Positions 56,641 through 64,000 of a DNA stretch of 64,000 bases are shown here, piece by piece. Under the pieces are notes generated by a model. It ran no database searches, was not told the origin of the DNA, and saw only the letters and a list, made by a program, of their open reading frames with translations. Every line of letters starts with the position of its first letter. Positions within the stretch are counted from its first letter, which is position 1. This stretch comes from Candidatus Methanomethylophilaceae archaeon (GTDB lineage Archaea; Thermoplasmatota; Thermoplasmata; Methanomassiliicoccales; Methanomethylophilaceae), in contig JAFXUX010000038.1 of NCBI GenBank assembly GCA_017524805.1, positions 47,188 through 111,187 on the forward strand, in the 5' to 3' direction. A program made the position numbers and the translations under genes.

Positions 56641-56922
56641 AGGGCCACCGTCATAAGCGGTAGACGCAGGAAAGTTAAAGCGATTTACTCTTAGGAGGCG
56701 TTTTCAGTTCGATTATGGGCCATATTCTTCAAGAAAATGTAAAAGAGCGGTGTGCCATAAGGACGTATCCCCGGTTTGGGCCGATTATGGGACTATGGCA
56801 TCAGCCTTGCTTTCCGAGCCTTCCAGAGCAGCACGATCGTACGTCTGAATCCATTTATGCGCAAAGCGGCTTACAACTCAGATTTAAATATCTCTTCCTT
56901 ATTGCTTGGGTGGAGGACCATT

Positions 56923-57504
56923 ATGTATGCCATGATCAAGGATGTCGAGAGGCAGGTATGCATCCCACCAGTGGAGCTCGGCGACGACTATGAGGCCAAC
57001 GTTGAGAAGCTCACTTGGGAGACTTTCGGCGGGAGGTTCGGAGAGGACAAATCGTTTACCGTTCTCATCCAGAACGTCAGATCAGTGGGACCTGGCCGCA
57101 TAGTTCACGGCAACGGGGGAGTGCATCAGTCCGTTATGTTCGATGAGATCGTCTTCAAGCCAGAGAACGATGAGATTGTCGAGGGCAATGTGGTCGAGAT
57201 CGTGAAATTCGGGGCTTTCGTCAGGTTCGGTCCTTTGGACGGGCTCCTTCACGTGAGCCAGGTGATGGACGACCGCGTGGACATAGACGAGAGCAACCAG
57301 AGGCTCGTCGGCAAGGAGAGCGGAAGGTATCTCGCAGTCGGCGACGTAGTAAGGGCGAGGATAGTAAGCCTCGATCTCAACGAGAAGAGCCCCCAAGAGA
57401 GCAAGATAGGGCTCACGATGCGTCAGACCGGCCTCGGGAAGCTCCAGTGGCTCGAAGAAGACGGAAAGAAATCTCTCCGCAGAGGAGGCGACGACGATGA
57501 GTGA
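56923..57504 (+). CDS. rpoE1: RNA polymerase subunit E' (Rpb7 homologue)
   Basis: 193 residues. It starts MYAMIKDVERQVCIPP with the N-terminal RNP domain and has the S1 domain EGNVVEIVKFGAFVRFGPLDGLLHVSQVMDD. It forms the polymerase stalk with subunit F. GGAGGA (56912-56917) lies 6 bases before ATG 56923. It overlaps spt4 by 8 bases. Confidence 0.95.
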   Translation: MYAMIKDVERQVCIPPVELGDDYEANVEKLTWETFGGRFGEDKSFTVLIQNVRSVGPGRIVHGNGGVHQSVMFDEIVFKPENDEIVEGNVVEIVKFGAFVRFGPLDGLLHVSQVMDDRVDIDESNQRLVGKESGRYLAVGDVVRARIVSLDLNEKSPQESKIGLTMRQTGLGKLQWLEEDGKKSLRRGGDDDE

Positions 57505-57721
57505 CGTGAGGAACCTTCTCGCATGCAAGTCATGCAAGATGCTGTTCGACTCGGAAGCGCTCAAAGAGCAGAAGCTTCCCCTTTCAGAATGCCCCCAATG
57601 CAGGGGCCAGCTCACCAAGGATTGGCAGGGATACCTGGCCGTCGTGGACTTCGAGAAGTCCGAGATCGCCAAGACCATGGGGATCTCCAAGAACGGCAAA
57701 TATGCCCTGAAGGTCCGTTGA
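57497..57721 (+). CDS. spt4: Transcription elongation factor Spt4 (RpoE'')
   Basis: 74 residues. Zinc ligands CKSCK (~10-14) and CPQC (~33-36). WQGYLAVVDFEKSEIAKTMGIS and GKYALKVR are the archaeal Spt4 C-terminal pattern. It partners Spt5 in elongation. It is coupled to rpoE1 by overlap and to the next gene. Confidence 0.95.
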   Translation: MSDVRNLLACKSCKMLFDSEALKEQKLPLSECPQCRGQLTKDWQGYLAVVDFEKSEIAKTMGISKNGKYALKVR

Positions 57722-57726
57722 CACTC

Positions 57727-58233
57727 ATGTTCGAGAGGGATCTTGTCCTCCCAGCCTCGGAGAGGCAGGCGTTCAAGGAACCCATCGGAACTGAGCTGTA
57801 CGATTCCGATCTGGATTCGTTCAGTAAAGAAACCCTTTTGGTGACGGTAGGGGACGTGGTGTCCCTGACGTTCAGAAACCGCGGGATAAGGCCGGATCTG
57901 TCCATATACGACGGATTCACCGAACGCCGCGGGATGACCCAATTCGCAGAGCTCGTCCGCGATGAGCCCAAAGAGAGGGTCGTCAGCCCTGCGGGGATGA
58001 TATCCGCCCAGCTCGCGGATGCCATACGCAGGTGCATCGGGAAGTCCGGAAGCGGGCTGATCTGCGTGGAAGGGGAGGAGGATCTGGCTTTGCTGCCTTG
58101 CATCCTCTACGCCCCGGAAGGAGCTCAGATCGTGTACGGATGGCCCGGGCGGTGCATGATGCTCGTCGAAGTCGATGGGCACATCCAGATGAAGGCCGCC
58201 GACCTGGTCGCCAGACTGGAGGAATCAAAATGA
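57727..58233 (+). CDS. GTP-dependent dephospho-CoA kinase (DUF359)
   Basis: 168 residues. It has VTVGDVVSLTFRNRGIRPDLSIYDG (~42-66), the signature of the archaeal DUF359 family, and VEGEEDLALLPCILYAPEGAQIVYGWPG. It phosphorylates dephospho-CoA with GTP as the last step of CoA synthesis. Located, as in many archaea, between spt4 and rps24e. It starts 5 bases after the spt4 stop. Confidence 0.93.
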   Translation: MFERDLVLPASERQAFKEPIGTELYDSDLDSFSKETLLVTVGDVVSLTFRNRGIRPDLSIYDGFTERRGMTQFAELVRDEPKERVVSPAGMISAQLADAIRRCIGKSGSGLICVEGEEDLALLPCILYAPEGAQIVYGWPGRCMMLVEVDGHIQMKAADLVARLEESK

Positions 58234-58544
58234 AAATGGAAATCACCCAGAAAAGGGAGAACCCTCTCTTCGAGAGGACTGAAGTCCACTTCACGATCGA
58301 TCACAACGGGGAATCCACCCCCGGAAGGAACGCGGTCGCCGAAGAGGTCGCGAAACAGATGAAATCCAACAGGAAATGCGTCGTAGTAGATGTCATCGAG
58401 TCGGTATACGGAAGGGGCATGTCCAAGGGATATGCCAAGGTCTACAAGAGCACCGAAGCCGCTCTCAAATACGACCGCGAGTATCTCCTGAAAAGGAACG
58501 GAATCGAGGCGCCAAAATACGAGGCGCCCAAGGCCGAGGAGTGA
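58230..58544 (+). CDS. rps24e: Ribosomal protein S24e
   Basis: 104 residues. [19 protein letters not shown] and [20 protein letters not shown] are typical of S24e. It overlaps the upstream gene by ATGA, so it is translated from the same mRNA. The C-terminal acidic-basic tail is short. Confidence 0.96.
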   Translation: MKMEITQKRENPLFERTEVHFTIDHNGESTPGRNAVAEEVAKQMKSNRKCVVVDVIESVYGRGMSKGYAKVYKSTEAALKYDREYLLKRNGIEAPKYEAPKAEE

Positions 58545-58549
58545 TTCTT

Positions 58550-58735
58550 ATGGCAGGAAAAGCAGCCTCTAAGAAAGCATCGGTCAAGAAGAGCAGCGCC
58601 TACAAGGTCGAGGGCGACAAACTCGTGAGAATCAAGCCCGTCTGCCCCAAATGCGGCCCCGGCGTTTTCATGGCTGTCCACAAGGACCGCAAGGCCTGCG
58701 GACGCTGCGGATACACCGAGTTCGACAAGAACTGA
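58550..58735 (+). CDS. rps27ae: Ribosomal protein S27ae
   Basis: 61 residues. Basic N-terminus and a zinc ribbon [11 protein letters not shown]...[12 protein letters not shown] (CxxC-x14-CxxC type). It lies 5 bases after rps24e, as in other archaea. Ends in TGA. Confidence 0.95.
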   Translation: MAGKAASKKASVKKSSAYKVEGDKLVRIKPVCPKCGPGVFMAVHKDRKACGRCGYTEFDKN

Positions 58736-58783
58736 AGTTCCATTCCCGGGGAGACCCGGGTCAAACCGCTTTTTTCTGCATTA

Positions 58784-58857
58784 GGGCCTGTAGTATAGCC
58801 TGGATAGCATTGTGGCCTCCGGAGCCTCGGACTCGGGTTCGAATCCCGACAGGCCCG
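58784..58857 (+). tRNA. tRNA-Arg (anticodon CCG)
   Basis: 74 bases. The acceptor stem GGGCCTG pairs with CAGGCCC. The anticodon loop CTCCGGA carries anticodon CCG after U33. T arm CTCGGG-TTCGAAT-CCCGAC. One mismatch is seen in the anticodon stem (T-T), so check with a covariance model. Confidence 0.88.
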
Positions 58858-59089
58858 CTCATGCTCATAGCCAGCATCGATTTTTTCCGGTGCATTAAAT
58901 TTCCGGGCCGTCCTCCCGTGCGGCGGGCCGATCGCGCGGATATGGTGTGTTTAACTCTCCTCTTTGAGCGATTATCGTGTTGACGCTTGGAAAACTGGAA
59001 TTATGCCAAAGAATTTGGGGTATTTGTCGGCCGAATCCGCGGAAACAGTTGCAGATGACGAATAATCCAGGCAGTTCGGCGCCCAGATC

Positions 59090-59145
59090 TAATGCACGTG
59101 CATTAGCATGCCCGCACCCTGTTACCCGTTAACCTGTTAACCCGT
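59090..59145. promoter_or_regulatory. Palindrome cluster upstream of the defence genes
   Basis: A perfect 16-base palindrome TAATGCACGTGCATTA (59090-59105) is followed by two GTTAAC palindromes (59128-59133 and 59136-59141) in a tandem arrangement. They lie about 0.7 kb before the HEPN gene and may be operator sites for a regulator such as the CARF-HTH protein; this is a guess. Confidence 0.35.
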
Positions 59146-59199
59146 CTCTGACATGGGAACTGAGGAGGACACCATTGCCAAGGCGATGGGTATTCGGAA

Positions 59200-59679
59200 T
59201 TGGGGGGGCCTATTTTGACGGTCCAGCCTTTTCATTTTTGGGGAATCCAAGGTGCTTCAGGATGGGGATTTCGAATTGCAGGGGAATCCCAGGGCCTGAA
59301 CTGCTGTAGAATCCCATCCGATGCATCAAGACCGCTTTGTGCGATAAGTGACGTGTTGGTCGCCAAGATTGCTGGTTTCGCCCAGAGGAAGCGGTACCGC
59401 ATGTGGGACGATTCCGATCTGGAGATCCTCTATTCCGCCGATGTACTGGACATCGACATCCTGATAACCAGCGACGGGACTTTTTTTGACGCGAATGGGC
59501 CTCTCAGGGACATATGTGCTAGGATAATGAGGCCGCTGGAGCACCTCATGGGGAGGTGGAGAAGGAGGAAGCCCCAGTGTGCGATGGTCTGTAGGAGGCT
59601 GGATCGCCCGGAGTCGCTGGGGATGGCGGAGTGGGGCTACGCTCGCAGCGTCAGGAAGACTACAGTCTGGAGAGGATAG
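59200..59679 (+). pseudogene. Possible PIN-domain remnant
   Basis: The frame from about 59330 reads AISDVLVAKIAGFAQRKR, then WDDSDLEILYSADVLDIDILITSDGTFFDANG, like the C-terminal half of a PIN ribonuclease (acidic D..D and ITSD). No convincing start codon or N-terminal half is seen, and the frame ends at a TAG (59677-59679) that, if decoded, would add nine residues to a TAA at 59706. It is either a 5'-truncated remnant or a small gene with an unusual start. Low certainty. Confidence 0.35.
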
Positions 59680-59815
59680 GATGAGAACGTGAGACTTCGG
59701 CACTAATGCGACTGTCCTTGACGCTTCTGTCGCAGAGAGAAGGTTTCCGCTAGTGATATGCCCATGATCACCATTTTTAGTTCGGAACTGATTGCGGTGA
59801 TGGAGGTCAAGAGGC

Positions 59816-61411
59816 ATGAATACGAGGGTGGATTCTTTCGGGCAGTTCGACAAACGCAAGGACGATCCAGTCTTCATGGAATACTTGCTGGACCACCATT
59901 AGGACGTGATAGATAGTAAAGAAGGCGCCGAGAAGGTCCTTTACTCCGGCGAGGTCGCCCGCCTTCTCGCTAGGATGGCAGTACATGAGAGATGTAGCGC
60001 AGAATTCGAAAAGCGCCCTATGGACCGTGAGATGTATGCAAGGTACTACAAGACCTCATTGTACGTCGCCAGAAAAGGGATTGATATCGGGATCCAGCTC
60101 GCATACGATGCCCGTGACGAGGGGAGAGCGGTTTCTGATCTTCTGTATAACCATTACATGGGTTGGATCTACATCCATTACTCGATGATGCTGCTGGAGA
60201 CCCATCGCTATTTCGCCGCCATGAATGCGGTCTTGAATGCGGAAAACTTCCTTGTCCATGATTATTACAACGTCGTGACAAACGGGAATCTGAGCGCAGT
60301 CGTGTCCGAGCTAAGGAAACTGCCTGAATTCAGGAATCTCCCGTCAAACGTATCGGCAAAACAACGGAAGGACATCGTCGATAAGGCGCTCCAGTTCCTA
60401 TATTCAGATTTTCACAACGCGATCGAGGATAAGAAGCTGCGCATATTGTCCAAGGTCTACAAGGAGGTGCCGAAAAGGTACCACGACATGTATGCGGTCT
60501 GGGCCTACAGGGTTCTGGCGACCTTGTTCGAGCAAGACCACAGCATATTGTTAAACTTTGGAGGCGTGTATCGGGACCTTCACGAGGAGTATCCCGAGAT
60601 TCCCGATAAATATCCGGACCTTCCCGAGCTGTCCCTCAGGGATTCGGAGCTAGGAGAATCCCCTGAAGAGAAGGAATACGCCTTATGGGTCGCGAGCGGT
60701 GGCCTGGCACTGTCGTACCTAGATTTCGTTCCGGATCCCATCCTTCGCTGCAGGTATATATGCGATGATCTGCCCTTCGATTTCCACGACCCGGAGCAGA
60801 ACCTCATGATGGAGGATGTGATGGAGACCTTCGCCCACTGCAGGTTCCAGATATACATGGCTACGACCTACCCGGCTACATTCGCTGGCCTCGCATACAG
60901 CATGAGCCCCAAATCCAAGCGCATATACAACCAGGAGCTGCTTCTGGACGTGTACCCCCGCCTGTACTCGGTTCTGGACAAGATCTCGCACATAGTCATG
61001 AGGTGCTTCGGAATCGTCCTCTCGCCCAAAAGGGAGGGCGATTACCCCCCACAGCCATCCTACAACCTCATCGTCCAAGAGATCCGCGGCCATTCCGGCG
61101 GGAACCCCCATCTTCTGACCCTGTGCGAGATATTCGACGAGATCAACCCCCGCTTCATATACAGGACCCAGAAGGACCAGCCTTTCTACGCGATGCTCCC
61201 CGACGCGATTCACATGGACCGGCTGCGGCACCACATAATCCATTCGGGGGTCTCCCTGACGGTGGAGAGCAGCGGCAAGGAATCCAACAGGGAGATCGCA
61301 TACATAACCGAACGGGAATTCGGGTCGAGGTGCCGCGATCTGCTATACCTCGTCAAGGAAGCGATCATGAGCACCTGCCTGGCGCTCGAGTACAGGGACC
61401 GCCAGGAGTAA
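59816..61411 (+). CDS. LA2681-like HEPN-domain protein with in-frame amber codon
   Basis: 531 residues from ATG 59816, read through a TAG at codon 29 (59900-59902). GGAGGT (59802-59807) lies 8 bases before this ATG, a strong ribosome site, while the alternative GTG start after the TAG (59906) has none. The N-terminal half is helical (TPR-like). The C-terminal region has YSVLDKISHIVMRCFGI and NPHLLTLCEIFDEINP, then the HEPN motif R471-x4-H476 in LRHHIIH, and ends AIMSTCLALEYRDRQE, matching the LA2681-like HEPN family as I know it. HEPN proteins of this kind cut RNA in toxin and defence systems. The next gene starts 14 bases downstream, so they share an operon. Confidence 0.75.
59900..59902 (+). 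other. In-frame amber codon 29 of the HEPN gene (candidate pyrrolysine)
   Basis: TAG sits between EYLLDHH and DVIDSKEGAEKVLY. The upstream ATG has a strong Shine-Dalgarno; upstream of it the frame closes at a TGA (59798-59800). Confidence 0.65.
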
Positions 61412-61425
61412 AGCACATTTGTTAT

Positions 61426-62148
61426 ATGATAAAACGGATCCGCTTTACGATGCACATACACCTGTCCTTCGCAGGCAAGACTCCGGACCCCACCCTGAAC
61501 ACCGTCAAGGCAATACCCGGCGCGATAGACAGGGTGGTGCTACTGTACAGCGTGTCGGAGGACGGCATCTATAAGAGTACCGCGAGGACGCTCGAGGAGA
61601 AACTGGGGGAGATGGGGTACGAGTGCGAGTCCAGGATTATAAAGCCCTTCGATTTCCTCAACATAGTGGACGTGATATACGGCGTATACGAGGAATACAG
61701 CGGTGCGGACAACAAGGCCAAGTTCTCCGTGGACATCACCAGCGGTACAAATTTGATGTCCGCGGCCGCATGCAACACTGCGTTCTTCATGGATTCCGAC
61801 GTCTACTACATCATGGACCGTCGCATCTTCAAGGACAGGCCCCTGGAGGAGCTCCTTGTCAAGATACCCTCCCCGAAGATACCGGACGCCAAGCGCCTCG
61901 GAGGGCTGTCCCTGGACATGCTCAGATTCATCGCCGAGGAGCAGGATCAATGCCGCGAGGTCTGCAACGCCGACATCGCCAGGAAGTTCGGTATGAAGCC
62001 TCAGGCGGTGATGTACCATACCGCCAGGCTCGTCGACGCGGGGATCGTCGAGCTCGTCGACGCCCACACGCCGAAAGGGGTGATCGACAAGCGCAGGAAG
62101 GCCATCAGGATCAAACGCGAGGGGAGGTTCGTTTTGAGATGGACCTGA
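61426..62148 (+). CDS. CARF domain plus winged helix-turn-helix regulator (DUF6293-like)
   Basis: 240 residues from ATG 61426; ATG 61450 (MHIHLSFAGKTPD) may be the true start. Residues ~10-135 fit a CARF domain: an initial beta strand, VVLLYSVSEDGIYKSTARTLEEKL (~30-54) and KFSVDITSGTNLMSAAACNTAFF (~97-119), where DITSGT is the nucleotide-binding turn. The C-terminal ~70 residues are a winged HTH (CNADIARKFGMKPQAVMYHTARLVDAGIVEL). This is the architecture of Csa3 and the HFX_2341/DUF6293 regulators, which sense cyclic oligoadenylates. It is 14 bases after the HEPN gene. Confidence 0.8.
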   Translation: MIKRIRFTMHIHLSFAGKTPDPTLNTVKAIPGAIDRVVLLYSVSEDGIYKSTARTLEEKLGEMGYECESRIIKPFDFLNIVDVIYGVYEEYSGADNKAKFSVDITSGTNLMSAAACNTAFFMDSDVYYIMDRRIFKDRPLEELLVKIPSPKIPDAKRLGGLSLDMLRFIAEEQDQCREVCNADIARKFGMKPQAVMYHTARLVDAGIVELVDAHTPKGVIDKRRKAIRIKREGRFVLRWT

Positions 62149-62280
62149 GCCGCCGATCAGTGCTCGAGGCGGCCGTGCATCGAGGATTCTCGTCTCCTGC
62201 AGGCGGATCGCAAAGCATGGAACGCTTCCAGGGCGTCGCATGTCTCATGCAAGTATTATACTATCATCAAAATCATATTT

Positions 62281-62291
62281 TTATTATAAAA
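62281..62291 (+). promoter_or_regulatory. Promoter of the viperin gene
   Basis: TTATTATAAAA sits in a 60-base AT-rich tract (about 62255-62312) between the CARF gene and viperin, with the start codon at 62329. A transcription start around 62312 would leave a short leader. The AT-rich tract stands out from the GC-rich surroundings. Confidence 0.55.
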
Positions 62292-62328
62292 GAATTTTAC
62301 ATTATAATTAACAAAGCATCGGCCTGTC

Positions 62329-63159
62329 ATGAACTCGGAATCCGTTCCATGCAGGAAATTCAGGTCCGCGAACATACACGTGTACGGAAGATGCAACTAC
62401 CGCTGCGAGCACTGCTTCGACCGCTGCCTCACGAAGAACTACATGAGGCCGGACGACTGGGCGGACGTGCTGTCCTTCCTCAAGGGGTGTGGCGTCGAGA
62501 AGATCAACCTGGCCGGCGGGGAGCCCCTGATGTACCCGTTCCTCGACCAGATGTGCTACCTCATCAAGGGGATGGGGTTCAAGCTGTCCATCGTCAGCAA
62601 CGGGTCCCTGATCACCGACGACTGGCTGAGCCGCATGGAGGGGGTGGTCGACTGGATCGGGCTCTCGATCGATTCCGTCGACGAGGAGGACGAGATGCTG
62701 ATCGGCAGGGGCAGCGGAGGCCACCTGGACAATGTCGCGGAGGTGGCCAGGATGGCACGCGAGCACGGCATCAGGGTGAAGCTCAACATCACAGTGGTCA
62801 GGAGGAGCTGGATGAAGGACTTCGGGCCCCTCACTGAGAGGATACGGCCGGACCGCGTCAAATGCTTCAGGGCCCTGACGCTGAGGAACGCAAACGACGA
62901 CGTCCCAGACACGTGGTCCGTCACGAACGAGCAGTTCGCGGATTTCAGGCGCAGGCACGAGGGCATCGGGAACATCTTGTTCGAGGACAACGAGGACATG
63001 GTGGCGTCGTACGTGATGTTCGATCCCATGGGCAGATGGATGGTGAACACCGGGTACGAGAAGAGGTTCATCTCCTTCGAGGTCGTCAGGAGGGAGGGGC
63101 TGGGCAGCGAGGTGGACATCGAGAGGTACTACAGCCGCAACGCGGTCTACGATTGGTGA
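62329..63159 (+). CDS. Prokaryotic viperin (radical SAM nucleotide dehydratase)
   Basis: 276 residues. The radical SAM cluster motif is C22-C26-C29 (CNYRCEHCF). Viperin hallmarks follow: INLAGGEPL (~59-67), SIVSNGSLI (~87-95), SIDSVDEEDEMLIGRG (~113-128) where the human protein has SCDSFDEE..LIGRG, SYVMFDPMGR and the terminal YDW. Viperins convert CTP, GTP or UTP to chain-terminating ddhNTPs that inhibit viral polymerases. The substrate nucleotide cannot be read here. It has its own AT-rich promoter and lies 132 bases before the CRISPR array. No Shine-Dalgarno is seen, so a leaderless or near-leaderless message is likely. Confidence 0.93.
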   Translation: MNSESVPCRKFRSANIHVYGRCNYRCEHCFDRCLTKNYMRPDDWADVLSFLKGCGVEKINLAGGEPLMYPFLDQMCYLIKGMGFKLSIVSNGSLITDDWLSRMEGVVDWIGLSIDSVDEEDEMLIGRGSGGHLDNVAEVARMAREHGIRVKLNITVVRRSWMKDFGPLTERIRPDRVKCFRALTLRNANDDVPDTWSVTNEQFADFRRRHEGIGNILFEDNEDMVASYVMFDPMGRWMVNTGYEKRFISFEVVRREGLGSEVDIERYYSRNAVYDW

Positions 63160-63291
63160 TTCCGGCGGGATGCGACTTCGGGGACGATCTTTGGGCTCCC
63201 GTGTGCTGTCCGCACCGGGCGCCATGGATCCGTCCGGCGCCTCGCCCAGCGGGACGACGCTCCCGCACGACGGGCTCGCCGTGATAATGTC

Positions 63292-63859
<568 letters not shown>

Positions 63860-63873
63860 CTGAGGTGGGCCGG

Positions 63874-64000
63874 ATGGCAGTCGACATCGTCTCCGAATGC
63901 AAGGCCCGCCTCGGCATAACGGGAGAGTATCATGACGCGACCATCCGCGCCTACGCGGACGACGTCATGAAGTACCTGCTGGATGCGGGGGTCCCTCCGA
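63874..64000 (+). CDS. Start of a phage-like head-tail connector (gp6-like) gene, cut by the window end
   Basis: ATG 63874 with GAGGTGG (63862-63868) upstream opens a frame reading MAVDIVSECKARLG, then GEYHDATIRAYADDVMKYLL and DAGVPP to the window end. This start resembles the gp6-like head-tail connector proteins of tailed viruses (xxVKxxLGITGxYxDxxIxxYIxxVxxYLxDAG). It begins 14 bases after the last CRISPR repeat, where a spacer and further repeats or a leader would be expected. The frame is preceded by a TGA, as if another viral gene ended there. Confidence 0.6.
   Translation, partial: MAVDIVSECKARLGITGEYHDATIRAYADDVMKYLLDAGVPP

Noticed and set aside
59326..59877. 183-residue minus-strand frame
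   Set aside because: Pro/Ser/Arg-rich antisense shadow of the PIN-like frame without any recognisable domain.
63168..63177. GGGATGCGAC as a degenerate tenth CRISPR repeat left of the array
   Set aside because: Only the last ten bases resemble the repeat and the rest does not match.

Overview
The window looks like about 64 kb from a methanogenic archaeon of the order Methanomassiliicoccales (class Thermoplasmata), probably host- or gut-associated. Archaeal markers include RpoL, Rpb7/Spt4, S24e/S27ae, Trm5, Dph5, deoxyhypusine synthase, an ATP-dependent archaeal DNA ligase, a Hef-type helicase and a GTP-dependent dephospho-CoA kinase. A corrinoid:CoM methyltransferase (MtaA/MtbA family) points to methylotrophic methanogenesis. 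The strongest clade signal is the genetic code. Every confidently called gene whose end lies in the window stops with TGA or TAA, while in-frame TAG codons interrupt three otherwise intact genes. That is the pattern expected of a pyrrolysine (amber-decoding) archaeon.

Layout. 1-1.2 kb: a PLD-type protein overlapping the start of a large helicase-like protein that runs off the left edge. 1.35-2.4 kb: aspartate-semialdehyde dehydrogenase. 2.6-13.2 kb: a surface-decoration cluster with four LicD-type proteins (two fused to Sel1 repeats, one fused to a hydrolase-like domain, one with a degenerate catalytic motif), an ATP-grasp ligase and a LicC-like nucleotidyltransferase; one LicD gene spans two amber codons. 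13.3-22.8 kb: a histidine operon (hisG-C-H-A-[PLD helicase]-[HTH regulator]-hisB-F-IE-PHP) whose last gene, a candidate histidinol phosphatase, has one in-frame amber codon. 22.8-26.6 kb: MFS exporter, MTA phosphorylase, M18 aminopeptidase. 26.7-30.8 kb: methyltransferase, tRNA-Gly and a bacterial-type thiamine operon thiS-F-G-H-E. 31.3-37.7 kb: TruD, RpoL, Hef-like helicase, DNA ligase and small proteins. 37.9-41.1 kb: a large BspA-type leucine-rich-repeat surface protein. 42.6-58.9 kb: housekeeping genes (ADP-forming acyl-CoA synthetase, Dph5, Trm5, nucleotide metabolism, methyltransferase, Dys, Tmk, Ppa, transcription and ribosome genes) with tRNA-Leu and tRNA-Arg.

59-64 kb is an antiviral island. 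It holds a LA2681-like HEPN ribonuclease candidate with an amber codon near its N-terminus, a CARF-wHTH (DUF6293-like) regulator 14 bases downstream, a prokaryotic viperin with its own promoter, and a nine-repeat CRISPR array. After the last repeat the sequence passes directly into what looks like the start of a phage head-tail connector gene. This is either an assembly jump from a spacer into its target virus or a real virus/array junction.

The most promising undescribed items are the HEPN + CARF-HTH + viperin module beside CRISPR and the placement of amber codons in a defence gene, a histidine-operon phosphatase and a surface-decoration gene. All functions are read from sequence motifs and remembered family patterns; no database search was run.
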